Assembly (NCBI GenBank): GCA_964648005.1
Contig: CAZYKR010000169.1
Coordinates: 1 to 9,531 of the forward strand
Reading direction: 5' to 3'
DNA length: 9,531 nt
Source of the DNA: JAGQTE01 sp964648005
GTDB taxonomy: Bacteria; Actinomycetota; Acidimicrobiia; Acidimicrobiales; Acidimicrobilacustridaceae
How positions within the stretch are numbered: position 1 is the stretch's first letter; each line of letters begins with the position of its first letter. The notes below the pieces were generated by a model, which had not been told where the DNA came from, did no database searches, and saw only the letters and a list, made by a program, of their open reading frames with translations. This document shows positions 1-5,467 of the stretch, in pieces. The translations under genes were made by a program, and so were the position numbers.

Positions 1-554
1 TCCATGATCCGCGCCCCGACCGGCGGGATGGTGGCCTCGGGCACGACGAACGTGTCGCCGTAGCGGTTGTTGAACCGGATGGCCAGATCCCGGGTCAGCT
101 CGAGGTGCTGGCGCTGGTCGTCGCCGACCGGGACGTGATCGGTGTCGTACAGCAAGATGTCGGCCGCCATGAGCGCCGGGTAGGTGAAGAGGCCGCCGGA
201 GACGAAGGACGCGCCGTCGGACTTGTCCTTGAACTGCGTCATCCGGCGCAGCTCGCCGACGGCGGCCGTGCACTCCATGATCCAGGCCAGACCCGTGTGC
301 TCGTCGACGTGGCTCTGCACGAACAGCGTGGCCACCGCCGGGTCGATCCCGACGGCGAGGAGCAGCTGCGCCAGCTGGCGCGTCGTGGACCGCAGCTCGA
401 CGGGATCCTGGGGCACGGTGAGGGCGTGCAGGTCGACGACGCAGTACAGCGAGTCGGCCGTGTGCTGGTCGCGCACCCAATTGCGCAGGGCGCCGAGCAG
501 GTTCCCGAGGTGGACCTCGCCGGTCGGTTGGATGCCGCTGAAGACTCGCGTCAT
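1..554 (-). CDS. trpS: Tryptophanyl-tRNA synthetase, N-terminal part (runs off the left edge)
   Basis: This class I aminoacyl-tRNA synthetase charges tRNA-Trp with tryptophan in the cytoplasm. About 184 N-terminal codons are present, against a usual total of about 330-350. Visible signatures are the N-terminal strand and HIGH-like motif GIQPTGEVHLGN (residues 7-18), the TrpRS-typical TQFKDKSD around residues 106-113, Asp132 in AADILLY (the position that contacts the indole nitrogen in the Bacillus stearothermophilus enzyme), and VPVGDDQRQHLELTRDLA from residue 141. The window ends within PPVGARIM, just before the expected KMSKS loop, so that motif is not visible. The start is the ATG complementary to 552-554, because the family pattern begins three codons later. 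There is no Shine-Dalgarno; a TAGCAT hexamer lies 8 nt upstream, suggesting a leaderless message. It lies downstream of the lipoprotein operon, 46 bp away, on the same strand. Confidence 0.97.
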   Translation of the reverse strand, partial: MTRVFSGIQPTGEVHLGNLLGALRNWVRDQHTADSLYCVVDLHALTVPQDPVELRSTTRQLAQLLLAVGIDPAVATLFVQSHVDEHTGLAWIMECTAAVGELRRMTQFKDKSDGASFVSGGLFTYPALMAADILLYDTDHVPVGDDQRQHLELTRDLAIRFNNRYGDTFVVPEATIPPVGARIM

Positions 555-562
555 GGGCGGCG

Positions 563-568
563 ATGCTA
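563..568 (-). promoter_or_regulatory. Putative -10 element of trpS (TAGCAT)
   Basis: On the minus strand TAGCAT is followed by 8 nt and then the trpS ATG, so transcription would begin at or next to the start codon. A weak -35 candidate, TTTTCG (complement of 588-593), lies 19 bp upstream. No ribosome binding site fits between the hexamer and the ATG. The call rests on position and on the same arrangement at four other genes in the window. Confidence 0.5.
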
Positions 569-600
569 CGGCAGGGGCCGCGAGCGGCGAAAAGGCGTTG

Positions 601-1101
601 TCAGGCCGACGGCATCTCGAGGTCGAGCCCGCACGAGGCGGCGAGGGATCGGCTGACCTGGGCGAAGCGCAGGTATCCGGTGGCGTCGATGGCGGACGGG
701 TTGATCGCCCACAGCATCAACAGGTCGAGCTCGCCGGTGGGGAGCGCACCCACCGCATCGCGCAGGCAGCGCTGTTCCTCGGCATCGGCGTCTGCGGTGA
801 CGGCAGCGATCGTCGCCAGCGAGGCGAACAGGGCCGGTCCGTCGGCGCAGGCGCGGATGGCGGCGAGCGCTGCGCCCGCACGGTCCTCGGGGAGCTGGTC
901 GGTGCCGGTGTTGACGATCCCGGCGAGGTCGGGTTCGGCCGTGAAGGCCGCTTCGATGCATGCGCCGGCGGCGTCATCGAGGAGCAGGAGTGCCACCACC
1001 TGCTGCGCCGCCGCCTCGGGTGGCTGTTGGGGTGCCGGGCCGCCGGCGCACGCCGTCGCCCCCACGAGGAGAGCGACGGCGGCGCCGGTTCGCCAGGTCA
1101 C
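601..1101 (-). CDS. Small four-cysteine lipoprotein (166 aa), second gene of the pair
   Basis: The function is not recognised. The protein begins with Arg4, a hydrophobic stretch (residues 6-17) and a lipobox-like VGATAC with Cys18, so it is probably a secreted, lipid-anchored protein; the -3 residue is Ala rather than the usual Leu. A short Pro/Gln/Ala linker (20-34) follows. The mature part has four further cysteines at 48, 85, 112 and 157, spaced 36, 26 and 44 residues apart. Around Cys48, CIEAAFTAEPDLAGI resembles CLIDEFIDNPELADI of the upstream neighbour, so the two are probably diverged paralogues. The start is a GTG (complement of 1099-1101) that places the signal peptide correctly, but its Shine-Dalgarno is poor. 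It lies 13 bp after the neighbour's stop, so it is probably cotranscribed with it. An enzymatic role seems unlikely because no catalytic motif is visible. Confidence 0.8.
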   Translation of the reverse strand: MTWRTGAAVALLVGATACAGGPAPQQPPEAAAQQVVALLLLDDAAGACIEAAFTAEPDLAGIVNTGTDQLPEDRAGAALAAIRACADGPALFASLATIAAVTADADAEEQRCLRDAVGALPTGELDLLMLWAINPSAIDATGYLRFAQVSRSLAASCGLDLEMPSA

Positions 1102-1114
1102 GAGGCGAGCGCGC

Positions 1115-1711
1115 CTAGGCGTTCTCGCACGGAGCGACGAGCGTGCCGAACTCCTCGGTCGCCGCAGCGTCGCCGGACATCAGGTCGGCCATGTCCTGCG
1201 CCGTCAGGGTGAGCAGCTGCTCCTCGATGCAGTCGAGCTGGGCCTGCGTGAACGAGCCGTTGTCCATCTGGTCGATGACCAGGCTGACGAACTTCTCCTT
1301 GGGGATGCAGTTCGAGATGGCGTCCATCATCAGCGACGCCTCGTCGGCGCTCGGGTTGTCGCCGATGTCGGCGAGCTCGGGGTTGTCGATGAACTCGTCG
1401 ATGAGGCAGCCCATCTCGTCGTCGGTCAGGTCGATGCCGACCTCCTCGGAGAACTGCTCACGCGCCTGTTCCACGGCGTCTGCGTCGTCCTTGTCGATCT
1501 CGCCGCTGGCGAGCTTCTCCAGTGCGGAGCCGCCAGCGCTCGAGGACTTCGAGGTGGTGTCGGTGTCCATCTCCTTCTCGGTGGTGCTGGTGGCGCCAGC
1601 CGTCGTCGTGGTGGATGCCGCGGTGTCCTCGGTCTTCGAGCACGCCACGCCGCCCAGCAGCAGCATCAGGGCTGCCACGCCGCCGAGGGCGCGTGCAGAT
1701 CGTGTGGTCAT
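1115..1711 (-). CDS. Four-cysteine lipoprotein with Ser/Thr-rich linker (198 aa), first gene of the pair
   Basis: The function is not recognised. The N-terminus has Arg4 and Arg7, a hydrophobic core (residues 8-23) and Cys24 in GGVACSK, a lipobox-like site with an unusual Gly at -3. Residues 25-62 are a Ser/Thr/Ala/Asp-rich linker including four consecutive threonines, typical of a surface spacer. The remainder is acidic and helical, with cysteines at 102, 135, 161 and 195. The units LTDDEMGC...NC (95-135) and FTQAQLDC...PC (154-195) have Cys-Cys spacings of 32 and 33 residues and similar lead-ins, so the domain looks internally duplicated; one disulfide per unit is plausible. The ATG at 1711 is supported by a GGGAGGAA Shine-Dalgarno 8 nt away and by the signal peptide. 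It is transcribed divergently from scpA and is followed by a paralogous lipoprotein gene. I infer an extracytoplasmic structural or ligand-binding role. Confidence 0.85.
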   Translation of the reverse strand: MTTRSARALGGVAALMLLLGGVACSKTEDTAASTTTTAGATSTTEKEMDTDTTSKSSSAGGSALEKLASGEIDKDDADAVEQAREQFSEEVGIDLTDDEMGCLIDEFIDNPELADIGDNPSADEASLMMDAISNCIPKEKFVSLVIDQMDNGSFTQAQLDCIEEQLLTLTAQDMADLMSGDAAATEEFGTLVAPCENA

Positions 1712-1719
1712 GGTGGTGA

Positions 1720-1727
1720 TTCCTCCC
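1720..1727 (-). promoter_or_regulatory. Strong Shine-Dalgarno (GGGAGGAA) for the 198-aa lipoprotein
   Basis: The complement of 1720-1727 reads GGGAGGAA and sits 8 nt before the ATG at 1711, which is ideal spacing. It fixes the start codon against longer open extensions upstream. It contrasts with the genes in this window that have no such site. Confidence 0.85.
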
Positions 1728-1737
1728 AGGGGGTTGT

Positions 1738-1756
1738 GCCGAACCTCCCGTTCGAC
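1738..1756 (-). other. Inverted repeat (mRNA hairpin) in the lipoprotein leader
   Basis: On the minus strand the arms GTCGAAC and GTTCGGC pair over 7 bp (six Watson-Crick pairs and one G-U) around a 5-nt GGGAG loop. If the -10 at 1765-1770 is used, the transcript would start near 1758 and this hairpin would be its 5' end. It could stabilise the mRNA. The loop and the next base give GGGAGG, the same hexamer as in the real Shine-Dalgarno about 20 nt downstream. It is short and could be chance. Confidence 0.4.
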
Positions 1757-1764
1757 GCCCGGCA

Positions 1765-1770
1765 ACGATA
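1765..1770 (-). promoter_or_regulatory. Putative -10 element of the lipoprotein operon (TATCGT)
   Basis: TATCGT on the minus strand is the best TAnnnT match upstream of the lipoprotein pair. It would give a leader of about 46 nt that includes the hairpin and the Shine-Dalgarno. No convincing -35 box is seen at 16-19 bp. Assigned by position only. Confidence 0.35.
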
Positions 1771-1802
1771 CCGGAGACCATCCGGGTGCCGGGGACCATC
1801 CG
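1771..1802. repeat. 14-bp direct repeat, 18-bp period, in the divergent intergenic region
   Basis: CCGGAGACCATCCG (1771-1784) and CCGGGGACCATCCG (1789-1802) match at 13 of 14 positions, with start points 18 bp apart. They lie between the putative -10 of the leftward lipoprotein operon and that of scpA. Two same-face sites of this kind suit a regulator binding as a tandem, but a small local duplication is an equally simple explanation. Confidence 0.6.
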
Positions 1803-1824
1803 CGATGCGCGAGGACGGCGCCTC

Positions 1825-1830
1825 TACGCT
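1825..1830 (+). promoter_or_regulatory. Putative -10 element of scpA (TACGCT)
   Basis: TACGCT ends 7 nt before the scpA ATG at 1838, so transcription would begin at or beside the start codon. There is no Shine-Dalgarno and no clear -35 hexamer. If the promoter is real, it rules out the in-frame upstream ATG at 1805 as the start. Confidence 0.5.
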
Positions 1831-1837
1831 CGTCGGG

Positions 1838-2620
1838 ATGTCCTACGCCGTCCAGACGCCGGTCTTCGAGGGCCCGTTCGACCTGTTGCTGCACCTCATC
1901 CTGCGTGAGCAGGTCGACATCTACGAGGTGTCGATCGCCACGATCGTCGACGGCTACCTGCGCGAGCTCGACCGGATGGACGAGCTCGACCTCGAGGTGG
2001 CGACCGAGTTCCTGCTGATCGCCGCCACCCTGGTCGAGCTCAAGGCCCGGCGCCTCCTGCCCGACGAGGGTGACCTGGACCTGGACGAGGAGCTGGCGCT
2101 GTGGGAGGCGCGCGACCTGCTGCTGGCGCGCCTGCTCGAGTGCAAGACGTTCAAGGATGCGGCGGCGTCGTTCCGGCGATTGTCGGATGCCGCAGGTCGC
2201 TCGTTCCCGCGTGTCGCCGGCCTCGAGGAGCAGTTCCTCGACGTCGCCCCCGACCTGCTCGACGGCATCGACACCGACGACCTGCGCGCCGCGTTCCTGC
2301 GGGCGATGACGCCCAAGCCGAAGCTCGCCGTCACGCTCGACCACGTCACCGACGTGCGAGTCTCGGTCTCCGACGCCATGGAGGAGCTCCTCGACGAGCT
2401 GCCGCGCGCCGGTCGCATCAGCTTCCGGGAGCTGACCAGTTCCCTGGTCGAGCGGATCGAGGTGGTCGTGCGGTTCCTGGCCATCCTGGAGCTGTTCAAG
2501 CAGGGCGTCGTCGACATCGACCAGCCGAGCGCCTTCGGTGACATCACCGTGCTGTGGTGCGGCGGCACCGAGCGGCTGCACCTGGACGATCTCGCAGCCG
2601 TCGACGCCTACGACGGCTGA
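1838..2620 (+). CDS. scpA: Segregation and condensation protein A (kleisin)
   Basis: ScpA is the kleisin subunit that bridges the SMC ATPase heads and binds an ScpB dimer, forming the complex that organises and separates sister chromosomes on the nucleoid. The 260-aa product has the family's N-terminal signature VFEGPFDLLLHLI (residues 9-21), then EATxFLLIAA-like and ELKARRLLP segments. The middle is acidic, and a C-terminal winged-helix region with ISFRELTSSL and FLAILELFKQG begins near residue 194. Length fits the family (about 240-280 aa). The start at 1838 puts the conserved motif at the usual distance and lies just after a -10-like hexamer; an in-frame ATG at 1805 would add 11 residues without homology support. 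scpB follows after 3 bp, so the two are surely cotranscribed and probably translationally coupled. Confidence 0.96.
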   Translation: MSYAVQTPVFEGPFDLLLHLILREQVDIYEVSIATIVDGYLRELDRMDELDLEVATEFLLIAATLVELKARRLLPDEGDLDLDEELALWEARDLLLARLLECKTFKDAAASFRRLSDAAGRSFPRVAGLEEQFLDVAPDLLDGIDTDDLRAAFLRAMTPKPKLAVTLDHVTDVRVSVSDAMEELLDELPRAGRISFRELTSSLVERIEVVVRFLAILELFKQGVVDIDQPSAFGDITVLWCGGTERLHLDDLAAVDAYDG

Positions 2621-2623
2621 GCG

Positions 2624-3244
2624 ATGGCCACCGAGCTGCAGCGTGCCTTGGAGGCCATCTTGATGGTGGCCGAGCACCCGATCGACGCCAACCTGCTGGC
2701 ACAGGTCACCGAGACGCCGGTCGACCAGCTGCGCGAGGTGCTGGCCGAGCTGGCCGCCTCCTACGAGGTGGACGGGCGGGGCTTCATCCTGGTCGAGGTG
2801 GCCGGCGGCTGGCGCTACCAGAGCCATCCGGAGCAGGCGCCCTACGTCGAGCGGTTCGTGCTCGAAGGCCAGACGGCCCGCCTCTCGTCGGCGGCGCTCG
2901 AGACGCTGGCCATCGTGGCGTACAAGCAGCCCATCTCGCGGGCCCAGATCGCCGCCATCCGTGGGGTCAACGTCGACGGCGTGGTGCGCACGCTCGAGCA
3001 GCGAGGCTACATCACCGACGTCGGGACGGACCCGGGCCCGGGCAACGCCGCGCTCTTCGGCACGACCGATCTGTTCCTCGAGCGCCTCGGTCTGCGGACC
3101 ATCGAGGACCTGCCCCCGATCGCCGAGTTCGTGCCGGGTCCCGACATCGTCGAGGCACTGGAGGCCGGGTTGCGAGCCGAGCCCGTCGTCGACGAGCCGG
3201 TCGCCGAGGCCCCCGCCGCGGCGCCCGATCTCGACGGTGACTGA
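2624..3244 (+). CDS. scpB: Segregation and condensation protein B
   Basis: ScpB dimerises and binds the middle of ScpA to regulate the SMC condensin complex. The 206-aa product starts with the family pattern ELQRALEAILMVAEHPI (residues 4-20). It continues through two winged-helix regions, the second containing the highly conserved SSAALETLAIVAYKQPISR (about residues 88-106), then IRGVNVDGVVRTL and the GYI...PGN...LFGTTDLFLERLGL region. The tail from about residue 178 is acidic and Ala/Pro-rich and probably disordered. The ATG at 2624 lies 3 bp after the scpA stop with little Shine-Dalgarno, suggesting coupling to scpA. Its end overlaps the start of rluB. Confidence 0.96.
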   Translation: MATELQRALEAILMVAEHPIDANLLAQVTETPVDQLREVLAELAASYEVDGRGFILVEVAGGWRYQSHPEQAPYVERFVLEGQTARLSSAALETLAIVAYKQPISRAQIAAIRGVNVDGVVRTLEQRGYITDVGTDPGPGNAALFGTTDLFLERLGLRTIEDLPPIAEFVPGPDIVEALEAGLRAEPVVDEPVAEAPAAAPDLDGD

Positions 3245-3971
3245 CGGCAGCGGTCCCGAGCGCCTCCAGAAGGTGCTGGCGCGGGTCGGGTTCGGCAGCC
3301 GGCGCGCCTGCGAGGAGCTCATTGCCGACGGTCGGGTCACCGTCAACGGCCTGCCCGTGGAGCTCGGCGCCCGCGTCGACGCCACCGTGGACGCCGTGGC
3401 GGTCGACGGCGTGCCGATCGGTGTGGCACCCGGCCTGGTGCACTACCTGTTGAACAAGCCGGCGGGGATCGTCACGACGGCGCACGATCCCCAAGGCCGG
3501 CCGACCGTCGTGGAGCTGGTGCCCAACGAGCCTCGCGTCTTCCCGGTCGGTCGGCTCGACGCGGACAGCGAGGGGCTGCTCATCCTGACGAACGACGGCG
3601 ATCTGGCGCACCGGCTGACGCATCCCTCGTTCGGTGTCGACAAGGAATACCTCGTCACCGTCGAAGGCACGCCGAGTCGCGGTGCGCTGCGACGATTGCG
3701 CCAGGGCGTCGAGCTGGATGATGGGATCACCGCTCCGGCCAAGGTGGCGACGCTGGCACCGCACCTGTTGGGGATCACGATCCACGAGGGACGCAACCGT
3801 CAGATCCGCCGCATGTGCGACGCGGTCGGGCATCCGGTGACCCGCCTGGTGCGCCACCGGATCGGGCCCGTCTCGGACACCAAGCTGCCGCCGGGCGCCT
3901 GGCGATCGCTCACACCCGTCGAAGTGCGGGACCTGGCGCTGGCGACGGCGTCGGAGGAGCGCGACCGGTGA
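3237..3971 (+). CDS. rluB: 23S rRNA pseudouridine synthase B (RluB/RsuA family)
   Basis: This enzyme isomerises a uridine of 23S rRNA to pseudouridine during ribosome assembly; the Escherichia coli relative acts at U2605, but the exact site here is inferred. The 244-aa product has an N-terminal S4 RNA-binding domain (about residues 8-55, ERLQKVLARVGFGSRRACEE onward). The catalytic domain has LLNKPAGIVTT, the RsuA-type active-site motif GRLDADSEGLL with the catalytic Asp at 108, and HEGRNRQIRRM (183-193). The start chosen is the GTG at 3237, which overlaps the scpB stop by 8 bp; it leaves a short tail before the S4 domain, as usual. No in-frame ATG lies nearby. The position after scpB is the common arrangement in Gram-positive genomes. 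RluE or RsuA specificity cannot be excluded from sequence alone. Confidence 0.93.
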   Translation: MTDGSGPERLQKVLARVGFGSRRACEELIADGRVTVNGLPVELGARVDATVDAVAVDGVPIGVAPGLVHYLLNKPAGIVTTAHDPQGRPTVVELVPNEPRVFPVGRLDADSEGLLILTNDGDLAHRLTHPSFGVDKEYLVTVEGTPSRGALRRLRQGVELDDGITAPAKVATLAPHLLGITIHEGRNRQIRRMCDAVGHPVTRLVRHRIGPVSDTKLPPGAWRSLTPVEVRDLALATASEERDR

Positions 3972-3981
3972 GCCGTATCGG

Positions 3982-4012
3982 TTGTGCCGGGCCCGGCAAC
4001 GGTCCGTACGAT
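3982..4012 (+). promoter_or_regulatory. Putative promoter of aroH-tyrA-aroA (TTGTGC, 19 bp, TACGAT)
   Basis: A -35-like TTGTGC (3982-3987) and a -10-like TACGAT (4007-4012) are separated by 19 bp in the 49-bp gap after rluB. The -10 ends 8 nt before the aroH ATG and no Shine-Dalgarno intervenes, so the message would be leaderless or nearly so. The -35 overlaps a palindrome. The spacer is 1-2 bp longer than ideal. Confidence 0.5.
3985..3998. promoter_or_regulatory. Perfect 14-bp palindrome within the aroH promoter
   Basis: TGCCGGGCCCGGCA reads the same on both strands and starts inside the putative -35 of aroH, extending into the spacer. It could be an operator for a dimeric regulator of the aromatic block, or a weak hairpin ending the scpA-scpB-rluB transcript; there is no T-run, so a classical terminator is unlikely. 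A perfect palindrome of this size is not rare in GC-rich DNA, so its position is the main argument. Confidence 0.4.
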
Positions 4013-4020
4013 GTCGGGCC

Positions 4021-4389
4021 ATGCCGGGACGACTCCGGGCCCTGCGCGGGGCCACCACCGTCGACGAGGACACCCGCGAGCAGATCTTCGAACGCACCGT
4101 GGCGCTGCTCGGCGAGCTGTTCGCCCGCAACGACGTGGACCACGACGATGTCGTGTCGGTGATCTTCACGGCGACCGACGACATCCACGCCGCCTTCCCG
4201 GCAGCCGCGGCGCGCACCTTCGGCCTGGGCGATGTGCCCCTGCTGTGCGCCCGCGAGCTCGACATCACCGGCGGCACGCCCCGCTGCATCCGCATCCTGA
4301 TGCACATCGAGTCCGACCGGTCCCGGGCCGAGCTGCGCCACGTGTACCTCGAAGGCGCCGTCGGCCTCCGCGACGACCTGCCCGGCTGA
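4021..4389 (+). CDS. aroH: Monofunctional chorismate mutase, AroH type
   Basis: The enzyme rearranges chorismate to prephenate, the branch step to tyrosine and phenylalanine. The 122-aa product follows the Bacillus subtilis AroH fold pattern along its whole length (127 aa there). It begins with LRALRGATTVDEDT, then SATxDxHAxFPA-like TATDDIHAAFPA (residues 50-61), CARELDITGG (76-85), RCIRILM and LRHVYLEGAVGLRDDL. Active-site equivalents are all kept: Arg9 (Arg7 of the Bacillus enzyme), Cys76 (Cys75), Glu79 (Glu78), Arg91 (Arg90) and Tyr109 (Tyr108). The ATG at 4021 gives the usual short N-terminus; upstream in-frame codons do not match the family. It is the first gene of the aroH-tyrA-aroA block and is followed after 1 bp by tyrA, which uses its product. 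Confidence 0.96.
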   Translation: MPGRLRALRGATTVDEDTREQIFERTVALLGELFARNDVDHDDVVSVIFTATDDIHAAFPAAAARTFGLGDVPLLCARELDITGGTPRCIRILMHIESDRSRAELRHVYLEGAVGLRDDLPG

Positions 4390-4390
4390 G

Positions 4391-5467
4391 ATGGCGACGC
4401 GCCGGGCCCAGATCGTCGGCACCGGCCTGGTGGGCGGGTCCATCGGGTTGGCGCTGCGCGCCCAGGGGTGGCACGTCAGCGGGGTCGAGGCGGATCCCGA
4501 GCGGGCAGCCGCCGCGCTCGAGGCGGGCGTGATCGACGTCGAGGGGTGGGACCCCGAGGCCGAGGTCACCTTCGTCGCCACGCCGGTGGGCGCCATCGTG
4601 GGCGCCGTCGTCGAGGCGCTCGATCGCACCGCGGGGCTGGTGACCGACGTCGGCAGCGTGAAGTCCCCGATGCTCGGTCTGATGGCCGATCCCCGCTACG
4701 TCGGCGGCCACCCGATGGCGGGCAGCGAGCTCGAGGGCGTGGCCGGCGCCAGCGCCGACCTCTTCGACGGCCGCACCTGGGTCCTGACCCCCGTCCCCGG
4801 CACCGACGACGCCGCCTTCGCCGCCCTCCGCTCGCTCGTCGCCTCGTTCGGCGCCGAAGTGGTGTCGCTGGCACCCGAGGCCCACGATGCGATGGTCGCC
4901 CTCGTGTCGCACGTGCCGCACCTGACGGCGGCGACCCTGATGCGCTTGGCCGACGGGCGTGCCGCTGAGCACGGGTCCCTCCTGCGCCTCGCCGCCGGTG
5001 GCTTCCGGGACATGACCCGGATCGCCGCCGGCCATCCGGGCATCTGGCCCGACATCTGCGCCGAGAACCGGGACGCCATCGTCGGTGAGCTCGACGAGCT
5101 CATCGCCAACCTCGGCGAGGTCCGGCGCATCGTGGCCGACGGCGATCGCGTCGGCCTGGTGGTGTGGCTGGAGCAGGCACGCGCCGCCCGGCTCAACCTG
5201 CCGGCGCGCTACGCCCGACCGGACCTGCTCAGCGAGCTGCGAGTCCCGATCCCGGACCGCAAGGGCGAGGTGGCCCGGATCGCCACGCTCGCCGCCGCCG
5301 TGGACGTGAGCCTGGCCGACATCGAGATCGCCCACTCCGTCGAGGGCGACCAGGGTGTGCTCATCCTGCTGGTCGAGACCGACGAGGCGCCACGTCTGGA
5401 GGCAGCATTGGTCGACGAGGGGTACCGACCGTCGCTGCGCTCGCTCGAGCAAGGCGCGCCCGGATGA
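4391..5467 (+). CDS. tyrA: Prephenate dehydrogenase with C-terminal ACT domain
   Basis: TyrA oxidatively decarboxylates prephenate to 4-hydroxyphenylpyruvate, the tyrosine precursor, in the cytoplasm. The 358-aa product has an N-terminal Rossmann fold with GTGLVG (residues 10-15) and an acidic residue (Glu33) at the ribose-binding position, which favours NAD. Family motifs are TDVGSVKSP, GGHPMAGSE (105-113), WVLTP, SHVPH (173-177, holding the likely catalytic His) and GGFRDMTRIA (203-212). From about residue 283 the sequence VPIPDRKGEVARIATLAA and the following strands form an ACT-type domain, which in relatives serves feedback control by tyrosine; that role is inferred here. The ATG at 4391 lies 1 bp after the aroH stop, and the gene ends in an ATGA overlap with aroA, so translation is probably coupled across the block. 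Confidence 0.96.
   Translation: MATRRAQIVGTGLVGGSIGLALRAQGWHVSGVEADPERAAAALEAGVIDVEGWDPEAEVTFVATPVGAIVGAVVEALDRTAGLVTDVGSVKSPMLGLMADPRYVGGHPMAGSELEGVAGASADLFDGRTWVLTPVPGTDDAAFAALRSLVASFGAEVVSLAPEAHDAMVALVSHVPHLTAATLMRLADGRAAEHGSLLRLAAGGFRDMTRIAAGHPGIWPDICAENRDAIVGELDELIANLGEVRRIVADGDRVGLVVWLEQARAARLNLPARYARPDLLSELRVPIPDRKGEVARIATLAAAVDVSLADIEIAHSVEGDQGVLILLVETDEAPRLEAALVDEGYRPSLRSLEQGAPG

Noticed and set aside
563..1837. Long N-terminal extension of scpA on the plus strand
   Set aside because: The extension crosses the two minus-strand lipoprotein genes and has no similarity to kleisins; ScpA homology begins a few residues after the ATG at 1838.
1712..3385. Upstream in-frame extension of the 198-aa lipoprotein, giving a 756-codon minus-strand frame
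   Set aside because: The extension runs antisense through scpA and scpB, while the ATG at 1711 has an ideal Shine-Dalgarno and is followed at once by a signal peptide.
3981..4000. Rho-independent terminator after rluB
   Set aside because: The GC-rich palindrome is there, but no run of T follows it and aroH begins about 20 bp later, so a promoter/operator reading fits better.
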